DNA from: Paralithodes platypus | Lineage: Eukaryota > Arthropoda > Malacostraca > Decapoda > Lithodidae | Length of the DNA: 64,000 nt | Direction: 5' to 3' | NCBI GenBank assembly: GCA_032716605.1 | Contig: CM064509.1 | Location: 52,312,481 to 52,376,480, forward strand | In this document: piece after piece, positions 21,375 through 31,703 of the stretch | Position numbering within the stretch: the first letter of the stretch is position 1 | Layout of the letters: every line of letters starts with the position of its first letter | Position numbers and translations under genes: made by a program | Notes under the pieces: model-generated | The model's database searches: none | What the model was told of the DNA's origin: nothing | The model's input: the letters and a program-made list of their open reading frames with translations, nothing else

Positions 21375-21711
21375 AGAAAACCTTGTTGCATTAAATGCTT
21401 CCAAGACCCAATTTATCCATCTTACTACCCGTCAGGAACCTCCAGAGGACTTTCCCTTATTCTTCAACAATACAAAAATCAATCCTTCATCTTACTCTGT
21501 GCAACTCTCCATCCCAAGAGTGAAATGCTATCTCCCAGAATCAGTCTTTCCCTCTTCCTATGACATAAATTGCTTCAAACTCTGTGTTTCAAGGCATTTT
21601 AGCTCGAACGTCCCTTGATTTTGGCCCTGTCACTCTTTCAAATCTGGGGGAGGCACTCGCTGCAGGCAGTTATGCCTTTTGTCTCCCTCATTCACATAAA
21701 AAAAAAAAAAA

Positions 21712-22330
21712 ATCAAGGACGCCACGCCCTTACCCACGATAGACGACTCCCTAGACTCCCTACACGGCTCCAGATGGTTCACCACTCTGGACCTGCAGGC
21801 TGGATACTGGCAGGTGCCCCGTCCAAAAAGAACACCATCAGAAGACTGCATTCTCGACCAGTGGGGGAAACCTGAACGAGTTCTACGTACTCCCCTTCGG
21901 TCTCTGCAAAAGGCTTGCCACCTTCTCACGCCTGATGGAGTCCGTCCTCAAAGGCCTCACCTGGGAGATCTGCCTGGGATACCTGGACAATGTGATCGTG
22001 TATGGTAGGACCTGGGAAGAACACTTGCAAAGACTACGGCAGGTGCTGGGGTGAATACGAGGAGCCGGACTCAATTAGTTAAAACCCACAAAATGTTCGG
22101 TAGCTCGTACCCCCGTCGGGTTCCTCGGCCACGTCATCTCAGCTGAGGGCATCTCACCCAAGCTTCACAAACTCTCCGCTATCGCAACTCAAACACCTCT
22201 TCGCACTGTCAAGGACGTCCGTTCGTTCCTGGGACTCGCCACATACTACAGGAGGTTCGTGAAGAATTTTGCAGCCATTGCGCGCCCTCTTCACGAACTC
22301 ACTAAGAAGAACGAGCCTTTTGAATGAACC
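21712..22330 (+). pseudogene. Gypsy-A reverse transcriptase (N terminus missing)
   Basis: Readable in shifting frames: DATPLPTIDDSLDSLHGS, RWFTTLDLQAGYWQVP (palm A), VLPFGLCKRLATFSRLM (palm B), LGYLDNVIVYG (catalytic box; second Asp reads Asn), then GFLGHVISAEGISP and FLGLATYYRRFVKNFA. These are textbook Ty3/Gypsy RT blocks. About 150 residues before the first block are absent, coincident with the J1 insertion. At least four frame changes. Confidence 0.85.
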
Positions 22331-22790
22331 AAAGAAAGGGACCAAGCTTTCGACTTCCTCAAACAACATCTAATACAAGCCTCTACACTTGCCTTCCTGG
22401 ACTACACTCAACTGTTCCGCCTGTATACGGATGTGTCCCTCTACGCGATAGCTGTTTTAGCTCAGGTACAGGAATGACGGGAGCACATATTTGCCTGCGG
22501 CAGTGCCACTCTGAATGCAGCCCAACACAACTATGCTGCCACCAAAAGAGAATGTATAGGTGTCATCTGGGCCCTGAACCATTTCCGGTCTTTCCTCATG
22601 GGTACAAAAGTCGACATAATCACCGACCACCAATCCCTACAGTGATTACGATGATCGGAGACTACCTGTGCACTCCTCGTCCGCTGGCAGGAAACCCTGG
22701 AGGAATTAGACTCCGAGATCCACTACAGGCCCTGGAAATAAACGCCGACGCCCTCTCCCACCTAACAAGAAAGAAATAAACAGCATAGTA
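22331..22790 (+). pseudogene. Gypsy-A RNase H
   Basis: Blocks LYTDVSLYAIAVLAQVQE, YAATKRECIGVIWALNHF and DIITDHQSLQ are visible with two in-frame stops. The first Asp and the ECIG Glu are kept. A frame change near 22,640 leads to the degenerate tail (ETLEELDSEIHYRP). RNase H removed the RNA template during replication. Confidence 0.75.
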
Positions 22791-23411
22791 ACCCCATCAA
22801 CTACATAACAGAAAATGCGACCAGGCCAGCCCAAAGAAAACGACGCCCCCACTCTATTAACACATGGCTGACTAAAATAAAAACCCATGTGGATCCCCAA
22901 AGACGTCTTCTACAACTTGCATCGGATAGGCGATCAGCTCTACACCGATTCAGGCCACATAGCTGTCGACCCTCACACAGTCCAAGACATTTTCCTAATC
23001 ATCAATGAGGGAAATGGAATCCACCTGGGACAAAGCAAGATGTTGCAGGTATTCCAGCAAGTGTATTGGACCACCAAATAAAGATAAAGGGGGGACTGAT
23101 AAACATTCAATCAGTGGGAAATAAAACCTTTGAAATTCGAGACTTAATTAATGAGGCATAATATGATGTACTAGCGGTAACTGAAACATGGCTGAGTGAA
23201 TACGATACTGCTAAAATACTTTAAATGACTCCTTTAACGCATACCTTCTTGCACAATCCACGAAGAGGGAAGGGAGGTGGTGGTGTGGGAATTTTTCTTA
23301 CAAACACGTTTAACCTAACAAGTGCGCATGGGGGTAATTGGAAACGTCCCCCTGTGCTGACGTATTTGAGGTGTTTCCGTCACTAAAATATTCATTGTAC
23401 CATTAATAGCA

Positions 23412-23829
23412 TTAACCCTTAAAAAGCGGCTCACCACATAAGTCGAGTTGAAAAAACTGGCAAAAAATGGGTGAAAAAAGGGTGGAAATCGAGTGAAAAT
23501 GGGTGGGATAGTAATGATCCATACGTCCGACATCTGTGGCCTCCCGGCCCACACTAACTCCAGTTCCCCCACCGCGCGTGTGGATGACAGTGTAACCAAT
23601 AGTTCGCTAAAAGTGAGCAAGGTAGCAAAATCAGCTAAACTTCCATCTTCGAGGTAACACTGTCAGTGCTCCACGAGCGCTACGTAGCTGTATGTGGCGT
23701 CATTGTGTAGCGATTTCCACCTAGTTTTCGGCGCAATACAGTTCCTTTCATACTGATGGTTGATATAGCAGTCAGAACGGCCCAGAAAGGCCCAAAACGG
23801 CCACAGAGCACCCGCTAGAGGAGGGTTAA
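23412..23829. mobile_element. TTAA-flanked non-autonomous element, family T (copy 3)
   Basis: TTAACCCTTAAAAAGCGG at the left and GAGGAGGGTTAA at the right. Internal landmarks of family T are present: CATACGTCCGACAT, ACAGTGTAACC, CTACGTAGCTG, CACCTAGTTTTCGGCG and GGCCCAGAAAGGCCC. The most diverged of the four copies. It lies inside the L2 LINE, so it is younger than that insertion. Confidence 0.65.
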
Positions 23830-23871
23830 TACTTATCCATATGCGCCTATTATGGGTTGATTATAAAGGTA

Positions 23872-24356
23872 TTAACCTGAAACAACAATAAAACGAGTGA
23901 AAACAGCGTTTGGATGGTCAAAATCGGAGATATAGCCCGCGAGTTGTATAATGTATGGGTGAGGCAAGCTGCTTTCCCGCCAATTTCCCCCAAGGCCACT
24001 GAGACACAGTCGATCGATACTCTCTCTCTCTCTCTTGCACTCGCTTGCCATCAGTGATGACAACACCCTGCTTGCAACTCGCTAATGTTAGCACGAAAAT
24101 ATACCTCAGAATAAGGGAATAACAGGGAAAATAGGTGATAACTGAAGGAGAGGAGGAAAGTGGGGAAGGAGGGGAGGTAGAGGACTGAGATTTTGCATGG
24201 CCCAGGGGCCAAAAAAAAAAAAAAAATACAAAAAAAAAAAAAAAAAAAAAAAAAATTCGATGTCAAAAGTTGATTTTTTTTTTCACTCACTCTTAAGAGT
24301 CTCCCCGCAGTCCGCCGGGGGAACTCTTAAGAGTCTCCCTGCAGTTCCCGGGTTAA
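23872..24356. mobile_element. TTAA-flanked non-autonomous element, family F (copy 2)
   Basis: TTAACC at the left, CCCGGGTTAA at the right. Shares with the element at 2,322 the block GAAAATAGGTGATAACTGAAG, the following G-rich run and CTCTTAAGAG near the right end. Longer than copy 1; contains a CT microsatellite, an A-rich run of about 45 bases (24,211-24,255) and a duplicated CTCTTAAGAGTCTCC segment. The left boundary is less certain. Confidence 0.5.
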
Positions 24357-24617
24357 GAAGACGAAAATATGTAAATCTGCAAGGTTCGGTAGTTTTGAAC
24401 ATATACAGGTGGGCTGTGAGATTGGAGGCTGGAAATGTACTTTTATTGTTGTTTAATGACCTCCAAATTTAAGTGCCAGTACATTTATTGATGATTTTAG
24501 ATTATATTTGGAAACAATTGATATGGTTAGTACGAATACATTCGTCTTTGGTGACTTTAATCTGTGGGTGGATGTTCCAAATGATTACTATGCTACTATC
24601 TTTATAGAATAAATAAA

Positions 24618-26999
24618 GTGCATACTGCAACTTCAAGAGGTGGTCATGCATTAGACTTGGTTTTTACGAATAGAGAAAGCGATATGATAAATGAGCTGTA
24701 TGTTGAAGATGAGTGTTGTATTTCGCCGGTCCATAAACTAGTTACTTTTAACATGCCGTTTGTAAGTAAACCTAGACAATCTAAGACAATAAAGTGTAGG
24801 TCAAAAAGAAAATTTGAGCCACAACTACTAATATCGACTGTTGCGAATGAAATACTAATTAAGAAAAGAGAACACTGTGCTCACGGTGAATTAATAGATG
24901 ACTGTATGTCATGTTTCACTAATCTGTATAACAGCATTGCTAGAGAAAAATACGAAGATATGTGCCCCATTATTGAAAAGAAAATAGTAGTAGTTGATAG
25001 TGCGCCGTGGTTTAATGCTGATATTCAAAGAGCAAAAAAGGCCAAGAAGAAATATGAGAGGCTATGGAGACGTCTATGAACCGAAGAGGCAAGAGATAAC
25101 TATAAAAGAGCTCGGAATATAGAAAACAGGCTCATTGTGCTTAGAAAACGTGAATACTATATGAATAAAGCAAAAGAAGCTGGATCTGATATGAATAAGC
25201 TGTATGTGGTACTTGACAACTTGACGGGAAACAAGAAGAAAAATAAGTTACCAGAAGGGACTCCGGATATGACATTGGCGAATGATTTTTCTGACTTTTT
25301 TTGTGATAAAATTAATGCCATTGTTGGAAATTTTGGAGTAGTCGAGACTCAAGACGTTGTTGTAGCTGAGCCTACTGTGACTAAGTTAACAGAATTTACT
25401 ATGACGGATCTGAATACAGTTAAATCCATAGTTACGAAAGCAAAACTTACCCATTGTAGTAATGATCCTATACCGATACGTGAAATAGTGCACAGTAACA
25501 ATTTTAACAGTTTTCTGGACATATATGTTGACATAATAAACTGTAGCATTGCAAATAATGTATTTCCATCGTCTGAAAAGAATGTGATTGTGAAGCCTAT
25601 TATTAAAGGGAGCCTTGATTCTCAATGCTTGAGCTCTTTTAGGCCTGTTTCCAATTTAACATTTCTATCAAAAATTACTGAAAATGTAATTCTGGGTCAG
25701 TTATGGGATCACTTGAGTTTAGTGAAGGCTCTCCCAGACAACCAGTCCGCATATAGAAGACTTTACTCTACGGAAACCACGATGTGCTCTGTGATTAATG
25801 ATTTACTCGTGCAAATGGACAACGCGAAGTGTGGAATCTTAATTTTGTTGGACTTGAGTGCCGCGTTCGATACAGTGGTGCATAGCTTACTAATAGAAGA
25901 CTGTAAAGCTATTGGTATTGATGGTAATGCGCTGGAATACCTTCAAAGTTACCTTACTAACAGAACTTATTGTGTGCAAATAAGTAATAAATTCTCAGAG
26001 ATGAAGCATCTAGAGAGGGGCGTCCCTCAAGGGAGTGTTCTTGGACCAATTCTATTCTGTATATATACAATTGCACTATCTAGCATATTAATGAAACATG
26101 GAGTGAAATTCAAACTGTTTGCGGATGACACCCAATTCTATCTGGCACTAAGTGACGTGGTGAATGTTGAGGAGAAGATTAGTGGTTTACTAAAAGACAT
26201 TGGGAAGTGGATGGAGTCAAAGCAACTGAAATTAAATGAAAATAAAACTGAATGCCTATTAGTAGGCAGACGGGTGAACCTTGAGAGACTGGGCGTGCAA
26301 AGCCTCAATATCAATGATAGTGTGATGACTGTGAGTAGTGTGGTGAAGGATTTGGGAGTTTTGGTTGATAGTGAACTGTCATTTAAAAACCAGATTAATC
26401 AAACAGTGCGAATCTCTGCCTATCATCTGAGGAATATTGCTTTTGTGAGAAAATATCTGGATATTAATACAACCAAAATGTTGATCCACAATCATGTAAT
26501 TAGTAAATTAGACTATTGTAATTCTCTATATTATCGACTACCAAATTACTTGCTACGAAAACTACAACTTATAATGAATAGAGCAGCAAGATTAATAAAG
26601 AGTTTACCATTCCGTGCGAGTATAACGCCGGCATTAATTGACCTGCATTGGCTGCCGGTGAAAGCGAGGATCATATTCAAACTGTGTGTTATAGTGTATC
26701 AAGCTTTGAACTTTGGAAAGCCGAAATATGTGCGAGACTTATTGGAAGACTTCAATGTTGGCACTGATACGATGCTGAGACATGGCAACGTGCTGCATCA
26801 ATTGAATGAGCCACGGTGCAATCATGAATTTGGATTTAGGGCCTTCGAAAAGAGTGCACCGAGACTTTATAATAATCTACCAGTTAATGTGAAAAGGTGT
26901 GCGAACATAAAGGCCTTTAAAAAGTCACTAAAAACACATTTGTTCAGGGAGTGTTATGACTTAGAAGATGGCACTGTGAGACAAGACTACAAGTGCTAG
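24618..26999 (+). pseudogene. L2 LINE ORF2: endonuclease end and reverse transcriptase (one stop)
   Basis: One frame with a single TGA at 25,077-25,079. Before it: GHALDLVFTNRES and VHKLVTF (the S-D-H counterpart). After it, 620 open codons: SFRPVSNLTFLSKITE, LLDLSAAFDTVVHSLLIE (palm A), RGVPQGSVLGPILF (palm B), KLFADDTQFYL (palm C, both Asp), VVKDLGVLVDSELSFK, SKLDYCNSLYYRLP, and the C-terminal LIDLHWLPVKAR block. The RT looks functional by motif. It is the most intact RT in the Gypsy-A nest. Confidence 0.9.
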
Positions 27000-27727
27000 A
27001 TGGTTTAAAGGGCAGCTGCGACGAGCGTCACATCTAGTGACGGAGCGCGGCTGAGAAACTCCACACCAAGTAACAAGTAAGTAAGTAACCAGCCCTTCCA
27101 CCATAGCCAAGAGAGTCGCTAAAGCCTGCAGACCCTGCGTCATGGGCAAGGACAGGACCAGAACCCCAGGACCAGCAGGCAAACTAACCGCCATCCAGCC
27201 ATGGCAGATTTGTCCCAGGATGTGATGGGCCTTTTTCCCCCTAAACAAGGCAAGGGATTCGTCATAACTTTCATTGACGTCTACTCCCGCTTCGTGGTCG
27301 CCTGCCCTGTGAAAGAACACAGCGCCTCTACAGTAGGAGAAGTCCTCGCCAGTGAAGTATTTGCCAACTTCGGATTCCCCACAGTACTACTCTCCTACAA
27401 CGCCCATAAATTATCTGGCCAAGCTTAGGATCAGTTTTCACAACTCTATGGCATCAAGGTGTCACAGTCGTCCCCCTACTGGCCATGAGGGAACTCAGAT
27501 TGCGAGAGGAGCCACAAGACCATCAATAACCAGATCCGGACACGCCTCGTCGCCCTACAAACCCAGGACTGGCCGGCTCAACTATAAATGATACAGTGGG
27601 GGATGAATACTTACCCCCGAGAAGACGGCATCACCCCCCATGAGAGGTTGTATGGCGTAGCACCCCTGCTGCTACCCTTCAGGAAATTAGCCAAACCACC
27701 AACCTCCTCCACCATCTCCACCGACCC

Positions 27728-27990
27728 TCTATCTATCTATCTATTGCCTGACGCTGTGATCCCCAAAGGGGTGGCCACGAACGAACCGCCCCCATACACC
27801 TCTGTCTCCAGTCAGTTGATGCCCTTCCTCCTAACCAGCACCGCCTTACCCATATGCTTCCTCACTCCATCGTTCCACCTCTCTTGCGGTCTACCTCTCT
27901 CTGTCTGTCCTTCCACCTCGCTCTCGTACACCTTCTTAGTCATTCTCTTGCTACCCATACGTTCCATATGGCCGAACCATCTCAAAATAT
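27728..27990 (-). pseudogene. RTE LINE C-terminal/3' fragment with (ATAG)n tail, minus strand
   Basis: On the minus strand it reads WFGHMERMGSKRMTKKVY and GRPQERWNDGVRKHMGK, the C-terminal domain seen in the RTE copy at 60.7 kb (WYGHVERMGDERLTKRI and GRPPLRWRDCVRKALDD). Its 3' end is CTAT repeats on the plus strand. Inserted in the Gypsy-A region after the integrase. Confidence 0.75.
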
Positions 27991-28039
27991 AATGTCCTCC
28001 ACACTGCCCAAGTTTGCTAGGACATAGCTCAAGACCCCC

Positions 28040-29088
28040 CCCCGAGCCCTTACGCCGTGGATGACCAAGTTATGGTGGCTAAACTACCTATCTCCAGCAA
28101 GCTGGGCCCGAGGTACATCAGACCTTACAAAGTCAGCAAGGTCCCCAACCTGCATCAGATTATCGTGAATTATCACAGCCAATCCCGGATTTACCCGAAT
28201 TGTTACGTGTTTATTCACCGTCCTCTGACTATGGATGGGTACAAGGTCACGCCCCCTGAGACGCCTACCACAACCACCACACCACAGCTTGATTTACCTC
28301 GCCAACGCCCTCGCCGTGAGTTCCATATTCACCCACCCTTAACATCTCAGCCTTCTAGACGCCCTCCTTCACCACCCGTATCACCCTCATTTTCACCCCC
28401 TCCACCTCAACCTCCTTCCATTCAACCTCATCAACGCCCCTTCACTCACCCCCTTCCTAGACGTCTTCCGCATTCGTCAGCTCCCACTCGCCATAAATAT
28501 TCTTTTCGCTCTCGCTCCCAACTCACACATTGAGCCCTAAGCCGACGCCCTTCGAGCACCCCACCCCCTAGATCAAGACGCCCTCAACCTTTCTCTACCC
28601 GCAGACCCCCTCCCTCATCATCCTCGCCAGCCACTTCGTCAGTACCTCCACGCTCACCCCCTCACACCTCACTATCCTCACCTACCACCCCTTCTCCCAC
28701 CCGCAGGCAAATCCCTGTTTTCCCCACACCTTCTTCTTCCACACCCTCTACCTCTTCTCCCCTTCTTCCCCGCCCTTTGCTATCCCATCGCCTTGCCCCA
28801 CAACTCCGCCCCTATCCATCCAGCATGTCTATCAACCTGCCAAAATCATTTATCTCCGACCCCATCACCCTTTCCCTCTACAACGCCCCCCCCCCCCCCT
28901 CTCCACACACTCCCAACCCCCATCACCTCTTACCTCACCATCTATGTCAACACCTCTCGACCTGCAGACGCCCGCTCCCCAGCTTGGTTGGCGTATCTAG
29001 AAGGGCGTCACACGTTTACCCGCCAGGGGGACGTCTGGTGCTTTGAAATCCAGCCACGAGGTCGTGGCTACTACCCCGGAGAGGAGAA
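28040..29088 (+). pseudogene. Gypsy-A integrase C terminus and proline-rich tail
   Basis: The first part (28,057-28,533) has PYAVDDQVMVAKLPISSKL and GPRYIRPYKVSKVPN, a GPF/Y-like module after the integrase core. It is followed by more than 200 codons dominated by Pro, Ser, Thr and His, with stops near 28,533 and frame changes around a C run at 28,888-28,900. It closes with LAYLEGRHTFTRQGDVWCFE and a purine tract just before the 3' LTR. A coding strand composition with about 45% C marks this stretch. Confidence 0.65.
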
Positions 29089-30394
29089 TGAGATGGGGGA
29101 TAAAAGCACGATGGAGGATAGAAGCACCAGATGGGGGATAGAAGCACCAAAACAAAACCAACTCCTGTCACCGCGCCGCCAAGGCAAAAGGATACAAGAG
29201 CCTCCTCACCCCCCGACCCCAGGAAATGATATAACAGTGAGGTTATCCACTGACACCACCAGGGAAATAAGAGAGGTTCAATACCAATATCAGGGAAAAG
29301 AAATCCTCCATAAAACGAAAATCACCATGCGCCCATCTTGCCCACGACGCATCATCGCCGTGGCGCAAATCCTGAGAAGGGCTACCGCCATCAACATGGA
29401 CCTTCCTCCAAGCACAACCGCCCTTCTAACACCGAAATGCGCAACCGGAAGGAACGGCGAAACTGGTAAGACCTCTCCAGTCAAAACCATCATCAGTTCA
29501 GTTGGAACGATATTCTAGACCGTACTGACAGGCTAGATATCTGGATGACTTGGGATTATATCCGAGAAAAGTGCCTTGAGGGAGTAAGACACTGGTGTAA
29601 CTACTCAACGCTTTTTCTCGAAGATATCAAGGATTTACATGTACCCTTGTTGGGCCACACTGGTGCAACCCAACATCGAGTACTTTGCCTTGATATAGGA
29701 ATTACTCTGCAGCACTGGCCACGTGCTTTAGTTGTATTAAACCTGCCCCCTTAGTAAGACTTGGTTGGAAGAGCGTAAGACACTAGTAAAACGCCATCCC
29801 TCTAAGTCAGGACTTTAGTAGTGGAGGGTGTAAGACACTGGTGAAACAACTCCCTACTTAGTCCTTACAATACGAGAGTGTAAGACACTAGTGTAACGGC
29901 TCGTACTTGTAAATTCCCAAAATTCCACCACATAAGTTCCTCCAAAGACTCCCATAGAAGTCTAGGTCTGGATTGTAAGAGAGAGCGTAAGACACTGGTG
30001 AAACGGCTCCTTTCTTTAATCCCATGATACGAGAGTGTAAGACACTGGTGAAACAGCTCGTTTTCATGTAAGACACTAACATTTACAGTCTTCAGAAGAT
30101 CTACAATGAAGTCTTTCCTTGCCTTCTATCACCGTCACACGACAGGACCACCACCACGGACCAGGACGTCATAGGGAATACCAGGCAGCCAAGTCTTCAG
30201 AGATCGTCGGAACCTGCCTATATCTTCCCCTTGAGACACCTAGAGGATCCTCGATCGTGCTGCTATATATAACCTATCCATGTCTTATGTAACATTGAAC
30301 CTCTACCTACAGGTAGATGTGAATAAGAATAATCTATGTTTGTACTCTGTGTAACATTATCCTCTATTGCCTTTATTCTTGTGTTCTTGTGTGT
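29089..30394 (+). repeat. Gypsy-A 3' LTR (right end truncated)
   Basis: Homologous to the 5' LTR without the two insertions. Its first 40 bases contain an extra partial repeat of the GATGGGGGAT-AGAAGCACC unit. It carries the same set of TAAGACACTGGTGAAAC units. Homology stops after TTGTGTGTTC; the last ~110 bases of the LTR, including the ATAACA end, are missing, so the right target duplication is lost. Confidence 0.8.
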
Positions 30395-30670
30395 TCACTG
30401 TTCAGTAATCGTTTTGGTGGCTTCATGCGGGAGGCACCGGCTGTAATATTTAGAACCGGGGACCGAGTCTCCCGTAGCAGCGATATGTTTGTAAATATTT
30501 TATTAGTATTATGTGTTTTATTTGTTTACTTAGAATGGTATTATATGACGTGAAATAAAATATTTGTATATATTGTGTTAATTTTATATATATTACGTTT
30601 TGATTGGCTTGGGTTATCATATGCAATAATATTGTAGTTTAGGATATATGGTAGGATATGATAATCTAGG
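30395..30670. other. Unassigned AT-rich sequence
   Basis: Begins with a GC-rich 80 bases (GGGAGGCACCGGCTG, CCGGGGACCGAGTCTCCCG) and then AT-rich sequence. No gene or known repeat. Confidence 0.35.
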
Positions 30671-31202
30671 TTAACCCGTTGAGACCCAGCGTCGCACGTG
30701 TTGCGTCGGCAGTCTTTGATCACCAACTCCCAGCGACGCATCACGTGCGTCCGACATATAAAAAACACTTACGTGGCTCGTAAGGTAGGAAATGGCGGGA
30801 GAATAGGAGGGGGCGGTACCGTAGTGTGTGGGGGAGCCAGGCCAGTAGGTGTGAGCGGGCCGAGACAGCCGCGCGGCTGGTGGTGGTGAGCTTAGTGGGG
30901 ATAGTTTACACCCCTAGTTTACCGCCACTTTGAACCTTCATTACTCCGGTCGTATGGGAGCTAGAGGCTTGAGATTTATGTGAGATACTCCTTAGGATGT
31001 ATGCCGTACAATGCCATACTCAGTTTTTACCCTAGTGCTCCCGGGCGGGTGGTCATGCGGGGGAGACGAACTATTGAAACCCCCCCCCCACCCCCCAAAT
31101 GACCGAAATGAGTTTTTTTTTATTTGTGTGTTCATTTCTCACCATTCTCTTCCATTTTGGCTCAACAAATGTTTTTGAAGCTCCCCCCCCCACCCCCCCA
31201 CC

Positions 31203-31238
<36 letters not shown>

Positions 31239-31383
31239 AAAAATGTCAGAGGTGATTTTTTTTTGTTTTTTTTTTCATTTCTCATCCTTGTCTTCCATTT
31301 TAGCAAACAAAAAAAAATAAGTGAAAATGGCTTGGGACAGGGGTGAACAAAATATTATAACTAGCCGGGGCTCAACGGGTTAA
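30671..31383. mobile_element. TTAA-flanked element with perfect 13-bp inverted ends, poly-C core
   Basis: Left end TTAACCCGTTGAG and right end CTCAACGGGTTAA are exact inverted repeats including the TTAA. The inside has a GACGCATCACGTGCGTCC block near the left, GC-rich sequence, and several C runs, the longest about 36 bases near 31,201-31,236. No coding frame except low-complexity Pro. Different body sequence from families T and F, so a third TTAA family. Confidence 0.8.
31201..31236. repeat. Poly-C / poly-G homopolymer
   Basis: A GGG is followed by about 31 uninterrupted C (plus shorter C runs at 31,081 and 31,184). The minus strand can form G-quadruplexes. Length in the assembly may be inaccurate. 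Confidence 0.9.
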
Positions 31384-31703
31384 GAAACAAAATTAAGTTA
31401 GGATATAATAAGCTAAGTTATGAAAGGATAAGGTTAGGTTAGCATAGTTAGGCTCGTTAAATTGGGGTAGTTTTTTTTTCTTTTTCTATGTGAGGGAGGG
31501 AGACAAAAGGCAGAACTGCCTGTAGCGAGTGCCTCCCCAAGAGTTGAAAGAGTGACAGGGCCAAAATCAAGGGACGTTCGAGTCAAAATGCCTGGATATA
31601 CGGATTTTGAAGCAATTTAAGTCATAGGAAGAGGGAAAGACTGATTCTGGGAGAGAGTTCCAGAGCTCAGCAGTTGAATTTAGAAGTAAGACAGAATAGC
31701 ATT

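Larger units (their letters stand above)
19443..21711 (+). mobile_element. Jockey-like LINE, family J1, copy 3 (internally deleted)
   Basis: Begins within the endonuclease at about the same region as copy 1 and ends with the shared 3' block and an A run at 21,697-21,711. Between 21,490 and 21,500 the protein jumps from INPSS directly to YSVQL, skipping roughly 150 residues of thumb and C terminus present in copy 1. The insertion separates the Gypsy-A protease from its RT, and part of the Gypsy RT is missing at this junction. Confidence 0.85.
23088..24620 (+). pseudogene. L2 LINE endonuclease, split by two TTAA elements
   Basis: The left part reads IRDLINEA*YDVLAVTETWLSEYDTA; the ETWL glutamate of the APE fold is present after one stop, and GKGGGVGIFLTN follows. 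After the two TTAA elements the protein resumes near 24,480 with FIDDFRLYLETIDMVS and TFVFGDFNLWVDVP (Asp/Asn loop). A piece is missing between, and the frame changes near 24,610. Confidence 0.7.
23085..27086 (+). mobile_element. L2-clade LINE, nearly complete, inserted in Gypsy-A integrase
   Basis: Begins with an endonuclease N terminus and ends with a (TAAG)n-like tail (AAGTAACAAGTAAGTAAGTAA). The RT ends with LIDLHWLPVKARIIFKLC, a block diagnostic of L2-type and related LINEs. Two TTAA elements interrupt the endonuclease. In the 3' UTR a GTCAC / GTGAC stem lies just before the tail, a typical position for the RT recognition hairpin of L2 elements. Confidence 0.85.
22880..27600 (+). pseudogene. 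Gypsy-A integrase, split by L2 LINE
   Basis: The left part (22,887-23,081) has NGIHLGQSKMLQVFQQVYW, the His pair of the HHCC zinc finger. The right part resumes at about 27,095 with ACRPCVMGKDRTRTPGP (the Cys pair) and continues to KGFVITFIDVYSRFVVACPV with the first catalytic Asp, then GFPTVLLSYNAHKLSG, where the usual S-D reads S-Y, losing the second Asp. The catalytic Glu region (27,430-27,600) is degenerate. The 4-kb gap is the L2 insertion. Confidence 0.8.
14772..30394 (+). mobile_element. Gypsy-type LTR retrotransposon Gypsy-A (decayed, multiply nested)
   Basis: 5' LTR, gag, protease, RT, RNase H, integrase, a proline-rich C terminus and 3' LTR occur in this order on the plus strand. 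The order PR-RT-RH-IN places it in Ty3/Gypsy (Metaviridae). The LTR starts TGAGATGGGGGA after a purine-rich tract (AGAGGAGAA) at the 3' copy. Foreign insertions are J2 LINE and a 43-bp piece (5' LTR), J1 copy 3 (after protease), L2 LINE (integrase zinc finger) and an RTE fragment (after integrase). Numerous stops and frameshifts and a missing RT N terminus show it is dead. LTR divergence by eye is much higher than for the BEL element. Confidence 0.85.

Noticed and set aside
28793..29518. A 241-codon frame crossing into the Gypsy-A 3' LTR
   Set aside because: Only the part before 29,088 belongs to the element protein; the rest is LTR sequence read by chance.
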